Assembly: GCF_000003815.2 (NCBI RefSeq)
Contig: NC_049983.1
Coordinates: forward strand, 27,736,320-27,800,319
Source of the DNA: Branchiostoma floridae
Lineage: Eukaryota; Chordata; Leptocardii; Amphioxiformes; Branchiostomatidae
DNA length: 64,000 bases
Direction of reading: 5' to 3'
This document shows positions 40,701-52,971 of the stretch, piece by piece. The notes beneath the pieces were generated by a model. It did not search any database. It saw nothing but the letters and a program-made list of their open reading frames with translations, and had not been told where the DNA came from. Within the stretch, counting starts at the first letter, position 1, and every line of letters starts with the position of its first letter. Position numbers and translations under genes: made by a program.

Positions 40701-43700
40701 CCCCCCTGTCGACCCTCAGGTCTTAAAAGCAAGTGATGGAACTGTCATAGAGCAAGTCAGCGACTTTAAGTATCTCGGAAGCTTCTCCAATACAGCCTAT
40801 GACGTCAGTCACCGTATCAGACTAGCATGGGGAGCATCCCATTCCCTCAGGAAGGTGTGGAAGGCTCCAATTCAAAATACCACCAAGATCAAAGTCTTCA
40901 AATCGAGTGTTGAGTCTATTCTGCTCTACGGGTCTGACTCTTGGTCTTTAACTAAAACCCTGTGCAAGAAACTCGACGGGAACTATACCCGGCTTCTCCG
41001 TGCCACCTTGGATGTTGACTGGAAGAGTCACACCTCTAACACACAGCTTTACAACGGTCTGCCACGGATTACTAGAGTCATTCGCGACCGACGCCTGGCC
41101 CTTGCTGGTCATGTGATGCGTCACGACGAGATGGCCGGTAGGGTTCTTCTCTGGCGGCCCGACGAGAAGAGAAGACGTGGCCGACCAACCCTGACCCTTA
41201 AGAGGGTGATTGAGGAAGATGTTGGCCTCCAAGACGGAGACCTCCTGTCTGTCATGCGCGACAGGGTCGTATGGAAGAACTTCATAGCGTCACCAGATAA
41301 GGATGAACTGAACTGAACTGAACTGAAGCATGGGAACATGGGGCTGATCCTGCAGTGCCAAGTCATGGTGCTAGAGGGCGCTTGTGTGCCGCCTGTGTTA
41401 ATATATAATATGTACCCCACAGGGATCTGAAGAGCGGGAACATCAGCCTGCAGTACTGTGCTGTGCTGCTAGAGGGAGCTAATGTATGATATTTATCCCA
41501 CAGGGATCTGAAGCAAGGGAACATCAGCCTGCAGTACTGAGCCATGCTGCTAGAGGGCGCTAATGTATAATGTTTACACCACTGGGTTCTGAACCATAGG
41601 AACATCAGCCTGCAGTACTGTGCTGTGTTGCTAGAGGGCGCTAATGTATGATATTTACCCCACAGGGATCTGAAGCAAAGGAACATCAGCCTGCAGTACT
41701 GTGCTGTGCTGTAAGAGGGCGCTAATATATGATATTCACACCACAGGGATCTGAAGTGCGGGAACATCGGCCTGCAGTACTGTGCTGTGCTGCTAGAGGG
41801 CGCTAATGTATGATATTCACACCACAGGGAGCTGAAGTGCGGGAACATCAGCCTGCAGTACTGTGCTTTGCTGCTAGAGGGAGCTAATGTATGATATTTA
41901 CACCACAGGGATCTGAAGCAAGGGAACATCAGCCTGCAGTACTGAGCCATGCTGCTAGAGGGCGCTAATGTATAATGTTTACACCACTGGGTTCTGAACC
42001 ATAGGAACATCAGCCTGCAGTACTGTGCTGTGTTGCTAGAGGGCGCTAATGTATGATATTTACCCCACAGGGATCTGAAGCAAAGGAACATCAGCCTGCA
42101 GTACTGTGCTGTGCTGTAAGAGGGCGCTAATATATGATATTCACACCACAGGGATCTGAAGCGAGGGAACATCAGCCTGCAGTACTATGCTGTGTTGCTA
42201 GAGGGCGCTAATGTATGATATTTCCACCACAGGGATCTGAAGCGTGGGAACATCAGCCTGCAGTACTGTGCTTTGCTGCTAGAGGGAGCTAATGTATGAT
42301 ATTCACACCACAGGGATCTGAAGCATGGGAACATCAGCCTGCAGTACTGTGCTTTGCTGCTAGAGGGAGCTAATGTATGATATTCACACCACAGGGATCT
42401 GAAGCATGGGAACATCAGCCTGCAGTACTGTGCTGTGTTGCTAGAGGGCGCTAATGTGTGATATTTCCACCACAGGGATCTGAAGTGCGGGAACATGAGC
42501 GTGCAGTACTGTGCTTTGCTGCTAGAGGGAGCTAATGTATGATATTCACACCACAGGGATCTGAAGTGCGGGAACATCAGCCTGCAGTACTGTGCTTTGC
42601 TGCTAGAGGGCGCTAATGTATGATATTTACACCACAGGGATCTGAAGCGAGGGAACATCAGCCTGCAGTACTGTGCTGTGCTGTAAGAGGGCGCTAATGT
42701 ATGATATTTCCACCACAGGGATCTGAAGCGCGGGAACATCAGCCTGCAGTACTGTGCTGTGCTGTAAGAGGGCGCTAATGTATGATATTTCCACCACAGG
42801 GATCTGAAGCGCGGTAACATCGGCGTGATTCTCCAGACCGTGCGCCAGCGATGGGGCTCGGGACTCGGGCTGGGGCCGAGTCTGGGGTTCATCTCGGAGG
42901 ACCGGTTCATCGGAGACGGCTTCAAGTCGCATCCCAGCGTCTCGGTGAGACCGCTCACATGATCGTAGTTTTTTTTTTTTTTTGTTAATTTTGGAGTACT
43001 GAAGGAGGAGCATGGTGTTAAATTGCTTCTGTTTTTTTTTTATCGACATGTTTTTTTAATCTTTTTATCTTATACTGTAAATGCAGAAATGTTCGTGGTG
43101 GCTTAATGTTCTCAGTTTTTGCGGTGGCCACTTCACCGCAAATTTAAAACCACCGCAAACATTTTTCCATGGCATTAAGAGACTACAGTACATGATGATA
43201 CTGCAAAATTAAAACCACCGCAAAATGTCCTTTTACCCACTACCGCGAAATTAAATCCCTGCAAACTTAGATGCATTTACAGTAATCTGTACAATATGTG
43301 TAAACTCTAAGTTAGCTCCAGGTACTCAAGTTGTGAGAAGTAAAATGTGGTTGCGTTTGCAAGTGTGCAAGTGGGTATATTTTGAGCACTGGTCAGTCTA
43401 AATCATAATGTTTCCATCTTTCCCCAGGCCGGAGCCAAGCTTCTGGAGGAGAACGTAAACACGATGGGGATGACGACGGAAACGCTGCTGGCCAGACACG
43501 GCAAGGTGAGAGCTGCGAAACTAAGACATCTGCCTGTATAAGTGGTGCCATATGCTCTTGTAAAAACACTCCAAATAATGCATACTTCTCAGAACACATG
43601 GAGCACAATAGAGGAGATCGCCATGGTTTGAGCACTACACGAAAAAGCGAATATCTGGGTCGAATACTCCTGCATATAAACCCAGATATTCAAAATATGT

Positions 43701-46700
43701 GGCCGATAACGGGTATATGCCGTCCGCACACTTGGTATAGACGGACCTGCATATGACCCGGAGATTCACAACTATTAGTGTGCGGGACATATGGAGGCCG
43801 ATAATGCCTGCATATGTGCCTGGCCATCCCGGTGCATGTCCCGCCCATGTCCGCTCATCCGACCCAAATTTCCTGCATATGCCTGCCTATTCGGGACATG
43901 CACCCTTGTTAGCACCTAATTATCACCTAATTATCTCACCCAGGCCTCGACTAGAGCACCCTTTGTCATTGAAAGCAGCTTTGTTTTACTACCCTGCCCT
44001 ACCTAGGATCCCCCCTCCCTGTAGTGTGTATATTTTGCTTTTATTCTTTCTGAATGGTGAATGAATCTGCTTTATATTTGGCGACGCCTCAGGGGCGGAG
44101 GCATTTTCTACAGTATTACGATCGCTTTGAAAGAATTTTGAAAATTCCACGAATGCATTCCCTTGGGAATTGATTTTTGGCTAAACCACAGGGGTGTCGT
44201 CCATACAGTGGTCATTGAAGACTATTCTAGCTGTTATTCTTCCTTTGTTGAGGCATTCTTTGTTTTCAGGATCAATGATTTAAGGGAACGGTCTTTTCAC
44301 ATAGCCGGAAGTGACTGCGCTCCTTGCATATCATAAGCCGTACACATAGATTATTACGATGTTTCGCATGCTTTATGAATTTGCAATGGCAACCAATATG
44401 TCCCAGCTTTTTGCCGTTATGTCTTTTATAAGCCTGTGCTTTTTACAATATAGAATGAAATGCTGTCAATTGGTTATCGTTCGGAGTCATAGAGAGCCTG
44501 ATTTTGAGTGGTAGAAAAATAAGATGTTTTAAAGAAGACAAGACCAATATAGCACAACTTTTGCCAATATCTTCTGAGCTTTGCTTTTATAAAGTGGGAT
44601 AATATGCTTCACGAGGTCAAAAAAATATAGAAGACCAATGTGTCACAGATTTTTGTCGATATCTTTTTATGAAATATGAAATGTTGCGCTTTCAGGTGGT
44701 TGTCGTTTTGAATTGAAGCTGGTGTGTTACGCCGAAGGACTGTCATACCAGGTTATACCGGCTATATAGATACAGGTTACGTAAAGCCTGATTTTGAAAA
44801 GTTAATAAGTCACATGTTTCAAACAAGCCATGAAACCAATGGGTTTCAAGTTGTTTAGATTCTGCTTTGAAGACTAGCATAGCTAGAATAAAGGAAGGAC
44901 GCAGAGACAAGGTTTTCCGTACACTGGGCACGGGAGACTGTTAAGATGGTTTGACGTTACTATATACTAGTAATGCTGGCCTCGCTAACTTCGTTCTTAG
45001 CTGCGGATCTCTCTTTTTCTTCTGAACTATACTCTCTGACTCTCTGTCATACAAATACATTATATCTGGTGGGCACATTTTGGCGTATCAAACAGACAGG
45101 TCTTGTCACACCACAAAACAACGGTTATTTCATCTACGGTCCATTCATATACATATAAAATCAACTACTACAATGTATACACTAAAATACATATTCGTGA
45201 TATAAACAGTCAATCAATCAGTCAATCCGTGAATTCTATAACTGGTGTCATGTCAGGTTATCTATACATGTACAAGTATGATCGCAATCTATCGGCTGTA
45301 CGTCTTGGCTCTGCTACTGGCCTCTACTTCCCTCATGTTGCCCTCCTTCTGTAGATGGCGCTGTTCTGGATGTTGTGTGGCTCCCCTCTGTTCAGAATTT
45401 TCAAGCCGCACAAATGTATCTTCTAGCTCCTCCCAGCGATCGATGGCCACTTCTGCATATTCTTATGTTGGTTTTCTTCATTAGTACATACACCTCCGGT
45501 TTGATTAGGTCCGTCGTCGCTGTGGGAAAATTATGTACGGTTCTTTGTTGTACATATAAAATCCACTATTATAATATATACACATTATATATACATATTC
45601 ATGGTATAAATCAGCCAAAACCAGCCCGTGAATTGTCTAACTAGTTTTAGGTTTTCTGTGGTTGTGGCAGTGCAATCGATTCGCTGCTCTAGATCTGCTA
45701 CTGTTCTGGCATTTCTTAGGCCCTCTCGTTGTCTTCCTTCTGTGGACGGTGCGGTTCTGGGTGATGTGTAGCTCCTTCCCGACNNNNNNNNNNNNNNNNN
45801 NNNNNNNNNNNNNNNNNNNNNNNNNNNNNNNNNNNNNNNNNNNNNNNNNNNNNNNNNNNNNNNNNNNNNNNNNNNNNNNNNNNNNNNNNNNNNNNNNNNN
45901 NNNNNNNNNNNNNNNNNNNNNNNNNNNNNNNNNNNNNNNNNNNNNNNNNNNNNNNNNNNNNNNNNNNNNNNNNNNNNNNNNNNNNNNNNNNNNNNNNNNN
46001 NNNNNNNNNNNNNNNNNNNNNNNNNNNNNNNNNNNNNNNNNNNNNNNNNNNNNNNNNNNNNNNNNNNNNNNNNNNNNNNNNNNNNNNNNNNNNNNNNNNN
46101 NNNNNNNNNNNNNNNNNNNNNNNNNNNNNNNNNNNNNNNNNNNNNNNNNNNNNNNNNNNNNNNNNNNNNNNNNNNNNNNNNNNNNNNNNNNNNNNNNNNN
46201 NNNNNNNNNNNNNNNNNNNNNNNNNNNNNNNNNNNNNNNNNNNNNNNNNNNNNNNNNNNNNNNNNNNNNNNNNNNNNNNNNNNNNNNNNNNNNNNNNNNN
46301 NNNNNNNNNNNNNNNNNNNNNTGTTGAGTGGGCATCACAGAAGTTTTAGACAAGGACGCAAGTCTGGGGACGTATGCAGAGCAAATGACTGGGAGCCAGA
46401 CACAAGAATCCACAAATTTCCTGTCAGATCACTAAGGTCGTTGTCTTCCCGTTCAACATAACCTTTCACTTAACTTAACTAAACATAACTAAGTCGACTT
46501 AAACCAGAGCAGCACAACGGGCATACTCACCTGAGGAGAAATTCATACATAATCTCATAGGCGATTAGTTACTCGAATCCTCAGCATGCGGCCATTTGTC
46601 TCCATTTTGCAAGTCCATGTCAGTCGAACCAGTCCATGTTTCTTTTGAAGTCCAACAGTCCAAGGTCGTCGTCATGTTGACTGGAACATTTCTGTCCGGG

Positions 46701-49700
46701 GCTAAAAATACACCAAATGTGAAGCCAACTGGCGATTGAAGCAATTGAAAAAAAGTTAACAAAACAAGCCTTCAATTAGGAACAATTTGAAGAGAATGGC
46801 TCAGAAAAATACCGTTCAGAAACGAAATAGTTAGGGTTTTTCTGCCACAGCTTTGCGTGGTACCATCTGTGAACGGATGGGAATCATGGATGCGTGAGTG
46901 GAAGTCCGGCATGTTACAGGGGGATTTCAATCGCCAGATTGGTTCAACTAGAATCGCCTGTCGAACTGAATGGATTTCAGAGATTTTGCGTGCCAAAGCT
47001 ACTAAATCACGAGCTATGGTTTCTGGAGCCCATTGGCGTCTACATATATCGTTGTGCCCTAGCTCTACGTACACAATGTGAGGACTGGTTTGCTGCAGAA
47101 TAGGAAGCACACTAGCGTAATATTTTGGGATGGTGCAACCCGGCACGCCATGAAACTGAATGTCTACGTAATAGATACCCAAAAATTAGGACAAATTGCT
47201 CGTCGGAGGCTGTCATAGTACGACGCCGAACAAATGACTTCTGTCGGGATACAAAAGAGTGTCTGGTAATGGCAATGTTCGTAGTTGAAGTATCAGAAGG
47301 ACAAGTTTGTAACAAGATACAACAATATGGCAGCTCACCGTGGAGTTGAGTTCGGTCACTGAAGAAAGGTTCGGCTAGTTGATCGGTGTTGACCGGATGT
47401 TCGCCTCTCTAAGCTGAAGACGGGTCAAGAAGGGTCAGGAAGTCAACAGTCTGGGAGTACGTTGTCAAAGCACTGTCCAAGCAATGCCGCCGGGTACGTA
47501 CGAACAAGTTCGGAGGAAATCCGGCTTGAGACCGCGAAAATTGTGTCCTATGTTAAGGGCCTCGCAAGGGCTCTGTAGGGAGACACCGGAACGGGGACGT
47601 GATTGACCGGTACCGAGGAATGAACCGACGGAGACCTAGCTGACTGGCTCCAGGGACGGGCCGACGTTTACGGGGTCTTGGCGCGCTGGCTCCGCTGAAC
47701 GGGAAGCGGTTTCCGCCGACGGGGCGTATACGTGGTGGCTTGGCCAGCAAGATGAAACTAGGGACAAGCGTGTTCAAATCGTCCGACAAGGTTAGAGGAA
47801 AGACTTAAGCGAAAACTCGAGAAATTTTAGAGCGAAAAGTCTGCGATGCATACGCCACGAGATGCGCTGCTGTAATGACCGCTTTAGCGGTACCGTGGCA
47901 CCTTGCCGTGCCAGCGGCCGGGCCACATACGGAGTTCTGTCGGTAATAAACAAAGGGATGTTTTTGGCATTGATTAGCACGGCGGCATTTCGGCTCAGAT
48001 CAATTAGGGATGTCACCGATTACTAAGAAATTCCGACATCACCAAGACAATGACGCCGACCCCATGTGGCCATGGTCTGGCTAACATCGTTACCCGAACT
48101 GAGATGAATTATGCAGATGGACTGATTACAAAGGGGCGCCGCAATGAGTAAAATTTTTGTCACTTAGATCGGCTCTCATTCATTCCATTCAAAACATTGT
48201 ATTCGCGCTGATGTCATCCACAATAGCTACTTACTGTGGCCTAATACTAAGTGAGGTGAAAGGGTCAACACAATATTGGATAAAAGATTTGCCAAAAGAA
48301 TTAATAAATCTCTCAAACAAGATCTTCAACAGCTCCTCAAAAATAAGGGTAATGTTACGGTCACATTTACAAACGGGAACCGACCATGCAACTTTCGCTC
48401 CTCAAGCTGGGGGTAGTTTTACGGTAACAGTTCCAACCCGGGGTCCAATTGGGCAGCTCTCGTGAACAAATAAAAAGTATGTAGAGGGCCTAAAACACAC
48501 AAAATGCAAAGAAAATAAGTAGTGGCCATAATTTGTGAACTGATAAACGACCATAAACAACTTTACTTTTTAATTTGGATGTCTATCCTTCATAAATGTA
48601 GCTTTATTTTTTTTTTATTCCGGTAACTTCCGGTTGGGAAATGTGACCGTAACATAAGACATTCATGATCATTCTTAGGTAGCCTTATTAGCAAGTTCAC
48701 AGGTACCAGTTTTGTTGATGCCAAAATGCCTAAGAAAAAGGCGAACACGTTCAAACACGCGTGATCTTTGGGCCTCCTTCCCAAGGGTGTACCATCGGGC
48801 ATGCATTTGGTATGCGGGAGCGTGACCTGAAAACTACGAAGGCTCAGAACTACATTAACCATATTTTTCTCTGTACTAATAATACCATATNNNNNNNNNN
48901 NNNNNNNNNNNNNNNNNNNNNNNNNNNNNNNNNNNNNNNNNNNNNNNNNNNNNNNNNNNNNNNNNNNNNNNNNNNNNNNNNNNNNNNNNNNNNNNNNNNN
49001 NNNNNNNNNNNNNNNNNNNNNNNNNNNNNNNNNNNNNNNNNNNNNNNNNNNNNNNNNNNNNNNNNNNNNNNNNNNNNNNNNNNNNNNNNNNNNNNNNNNN
49101 NNNNNNNNNNNNNNNNNNNNNNNNNNNNNNNNNNNNNNNNNNNNNNNNNNNNNNNNNNNNNNNNNNNNNNNNNNNNNNNNNNNNNNNNNNNNNNNNNNNN
49201 NNNNNNNNNNNNNNNNNNNNNNNNNNNNNNNNNNNNNNNNNNNNNNNNNNNNNNNNNNNNNNNNNNNNNNNNNNNNNNNNNNNNNCTTGTAGCATTCTTA
49301 GGTAGCCTTATTAGCAAGTTCACAGGTACCAGTTTTGTTGATGCCAAAATGCCTAAGAAAAAGGCGAACACGTTCAAACACGCGTGATCTTTGGGCCTCC
49401 TTCCCAAGGGTGTACCATCGGGCATGCATTTGGTATGCGGAAGCGTGACCTGAAAACTACGAAGGCTCAGAACTACATTAACCATATTTTTCTCTGTACT
49501 AATAATACTATGTACAAACATACTGTTGAAGATGATCTACACTTTTTATTATCATGTCCCTCGTTTATATTGAGGAAAGACAGAAGATTATGGACGTAAT
49601 TACCTTGTATATTGTGCATCCTATAATCCGTCTTCTTATGGACCGAACCGGTCAGATAATGTCACATAGTCCTTAATCTTTAATTCTTTGGAATTCTACA

Positions 49701-52700
49701 TTATTGTTATGGTTATCTTCTTTATGAGAAATCAGGAGAAACCAGACTGATGCGTATGGCTGAAGAAAAGCGGATCCTGCGAAAAGAACTCTACAACAGA
49801 CCTGAGTCAGCTTGCAGATGTGCCCTATGTGGCAGAGAATGTAATGCTGGTATAGGGCCGTTTAGCCACAGTCGACGCTGTAGGGCTGATATCAATTAGG
49901 ATTTTGCCATGGTCAATATTGACCGAATGAGACCATATATAGATTGAAGCCGTCAGTTGCAGTAGCAATTTAAGTCCTTAATTTTTAATGCTTTAAATCT
50001 CTCTATTATTGTTATGGGAAGTTCTTGATACAAGTCTTGAAGTTTTGTACATGTACTGTTTTAGATCTTGTTTGCACGTGTTGCAATCGATTGAAGGATC
50101 GATCGACTGACAATTCGGACTATAACCAAAGTCAAAGATAATGTCATAATAAGAAAATTGCCTGTGTAATAGTATCAGAAGTTCAGAATATTTTCGCCCC
50201 TCCTTAATTTTCGCCACTTTTGCCCCCCCCCCCAAGGAACCAACCCCGCACAAACAAGATACCCCCCCCCCCTCAAGCTCACCATATACACCCCGGGGCG
50301 GGTCAGTAACATTAAAATGCGTCGCCTATAGGTGTCTTTTTTAGACACCTTTACTTGTTTATCAAACTTTTTATTTCAAAGTATTTCTGGACAGTAGACT
50401 GTCCTGACGATTTCCTCCATATATTATGTGCTAGGAATGATGCTCCTTTTACGTCTTGTGAAGTTCTGCATTCCCGCTATCATACATTCTGTTGTCCACC
50501 CGTCTTCTGCACAGACTTTTGTTAGTCAGGAGCACAGTTGCGGCAAAATTTCTAAACGTGAACGTGAAGATTTGTGGTAACCATTGATCCATCGCGACAC
50601 GGGTGGGCAGCCTCCACTGTCCACCCGAGCCAACCACGGCCTCCGGCAGCAACTTTTAAGCCAGCCCTACATGGTGACGTGTGACGTAGTCTCAAACCGT
50701 CCGCAAAATCACAACCGGGCATGTCAGTCGTACCCCACCGTACTCTACAGCGCCTGCCCGCTCGTAAGGCTGGATACTAGCTATAAAATTACAGTTGTTT
50801 AAAACTCCAATCAGAATCCAATCCTTCCAGCGTAGGCAGTTCAAATTCCAAGCGGGAAGATGTTGTTTAGTCTCGAGGTCGTATCATTCTAAATCCCTCA
50901 GTGTTAACTGACGTTGTCTGCCGTGCATGCAGATATCCAGCTATCGGGATCCGTTGCGTAAAAGCGCAACCTCACAGAAAGAAGTCTAGCTCTGAAATGC
51001 CAACTGTAAAATTTGAAAATGTTGACATGTGTGTTGATTGGTCCTTATTTTCAAACACCTACATGCTGTGTGAAATACAATTGGCTAGTTCTGATGAGTA
51101 TTTGCATACAGACAGACACAATAGGTCGGGAGGTCCACTGTAGCTAAATTCAGCTTTTGTCACCTGGCCAGTTCACAGTCAAACAATACCCACAAGGAAC
51201 TAGGTGAAAATGTGTTACTGTAATTGTTAATGATTTCATACATCAGTCTGGTAACAAACATATTGTTGTTGCAACAAGCATTATCCACAAGGATAAAAAC
51301 GAATGAAGGCTTCCAATGCGAGCGTGGGTATATCATATACCCCATGTTTTCTTTTGTTTCAAAAGCACAACATTGGTCTTTAGACTGAAGCGGCCGTTTC
51401 ATTGATAAGCTTAGGGCGTAAAATGACTACCCCACCATAGAATGGTGGAGAATGTTACCATCAAACGTGTTAGATTTTACTTAGAATGTCCATTTCGTGT
51501 AGTTCAATCTAGGCAACAAACTGCCGCAGCAAAAAAAAAAAAAAAACGAATATCAAAATTGAGCGTGGGTAAGCCATGTTTTCTTTTGTGTCAAAAGTTT
51601 CAAAAAAAAGTAAAATTAGTTGATTAGCTAAAAACGTAAAACCGAAGCTTAAGAATATAATAATACCAAACGCTGGTATACGATGCCCTCAGTTATTTTT
51701 AGTGTTCGTTCAAGATACAACAATTCATTGGAAAACGATGATACGCGCCATTCGTGCGTAGGCCTTTCTTTGTTCTTGTAAAACAATGCATTCGTTTATA
51801 TCAGGCGTTTGTGAGTTTTGTTGACTGAAAATGCCAGACAAGTCAATAAACATCCGCTTGGAGGGTACTTTTATGTAAAGCGGATGTCCTTTACCAATCT
51901 TACTCAAACCTATTCTTATGACAAAGCATCATTACGTCTATCAATTCACACACAAGATGGTCTCTTGTTTGGCATTACTCAAGACACGAGACGTGAGCAG
52001 GGGCCGCATATCCCCATACATGTCTAATTACCGGATGTGCAGGTATAAGCGGTAATATGCAGGACCCGCGCTTGTCATAACAGGATATGACTGCACATGC
52101 CCCGGATACACCAGGTTTCACGGGACATATGCAACCCCAAAAACGACCGGATATTCAAGTTTTCGTGTAGTGGAGAAGATTAGTGAATGCATCCACATGG
52201 GGATGACGACAGACATCTGCCTGTATAATTTATTTATTCGTTTGGCTGATGTCAGCCAAGGCCGCCCAACTAGCCGTGTCTATTACAAAGGGCTGACCTG
52301 CCTGTATAAGTGGCATATGCTCTTGTGAAATCACTTCTAAATGTATAGTATTATTACATTATACTTCTCAGAACACATGGAGCACAATAGAGAAGATTGC
52401 TATGGTTCGAGAAGATTAGTAAATGCATCCACAAGATTGGCAGGCACAAAATGACTAAGAGTTTGATAGTAGAACAAGCCCTCCTACATTCATACATGTA
52501 CTGTGTTAAATGGTATTTCGTTGGCCTCCGACTGTTTGGGGACATATCATTGTGGCAGATTTGCAATTTTTTCTCCAATTTTCCCCTGTAGTTTCACTGA
52601 TGTTCAACACACGGGTAAAATACAGGCCAGCTACAAATGAAATTGCTGGGCCCAGAATGTCACATCCTCAGTTTTGCCCCCAATTACCTGTAGATACAAG

Positions 52701-52938
52701 ATAATTTTTGAAAAATGTACTGTTACCACCACATTAAAAAACAATGTACAATAACAAAAATTCATCAGTAAAAGATCGCAACTGTAGTGACTAGTCTGTG
52801 CTCATTCACAACATATTGCCCATTGCGATTTTCGTGCAATTTTAGAAAATTTGCTATTTCAAGCAACTGATAGGTGACGTCTTGTTAGAATGTTAACGAA
52901 TGTCTTTTACAAACCAACAGACGCTGCCTATTAAGATA

Positions 52939-52971
<33 letters not shown>

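Larger units (their letters stand above)
38255..42799 (+). repeat. ~82-bp array of exon 12 acceptor junctions, split by an RTE insertion (ACAD9)
   Basis: The unit contains ACCACAG|GGATCTGAAGCG then GGGAACATCAGCCTGCAGTA and CTAGAGGGCGCTAATGTATGA. The first bases are those of real exon 12 (start 42800). There are about 17 copies between 41420 and 42799, and a diverged unit on each side of the RTE (38270-38369 and 41326-41420). A larger period of about 405 bp is visible (41501-41760 compared with 41906-42165). Splicing into a decoy would add about 20 residues and reach an in-frame stop. Confidence 0.93.
43633..52172. mobile_element. 8.5-kb CACTA-like (EnSpm-type) DNA transposon in ACAD9 intron 13
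   Basis: It begins CACTACACGAAAAAGCGAAT and ends ATTCAAGTTTTCGTGTAGTG, giving terminal inverted repeats of about 28 bp with the CACTA start. It is flanked by the 3-bp direct repeat GAG (43630-43632, 52173-52175), the CACTA target length. The subterminal 250-300 bp at both ends are dense in GGGACATATG / CCTGCATATG / CCGGATAT motifs in both orientations, also typical. No transposase was recognised, but two gaps (538 and 395 N) and nested pieces lie inside, so an autonomous core cannot be excluded. Confidence 0.75.

Noticed and set aside
41363-42958. Two ~260-codon minus-strand open frames of repeated Cys/Ser/Tyr-rich peptides
   Set aside because: They are antisense readings of the ~82-bp exon 12 junction repeat and overlap the real exon 12. 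No start context or family resemblance.
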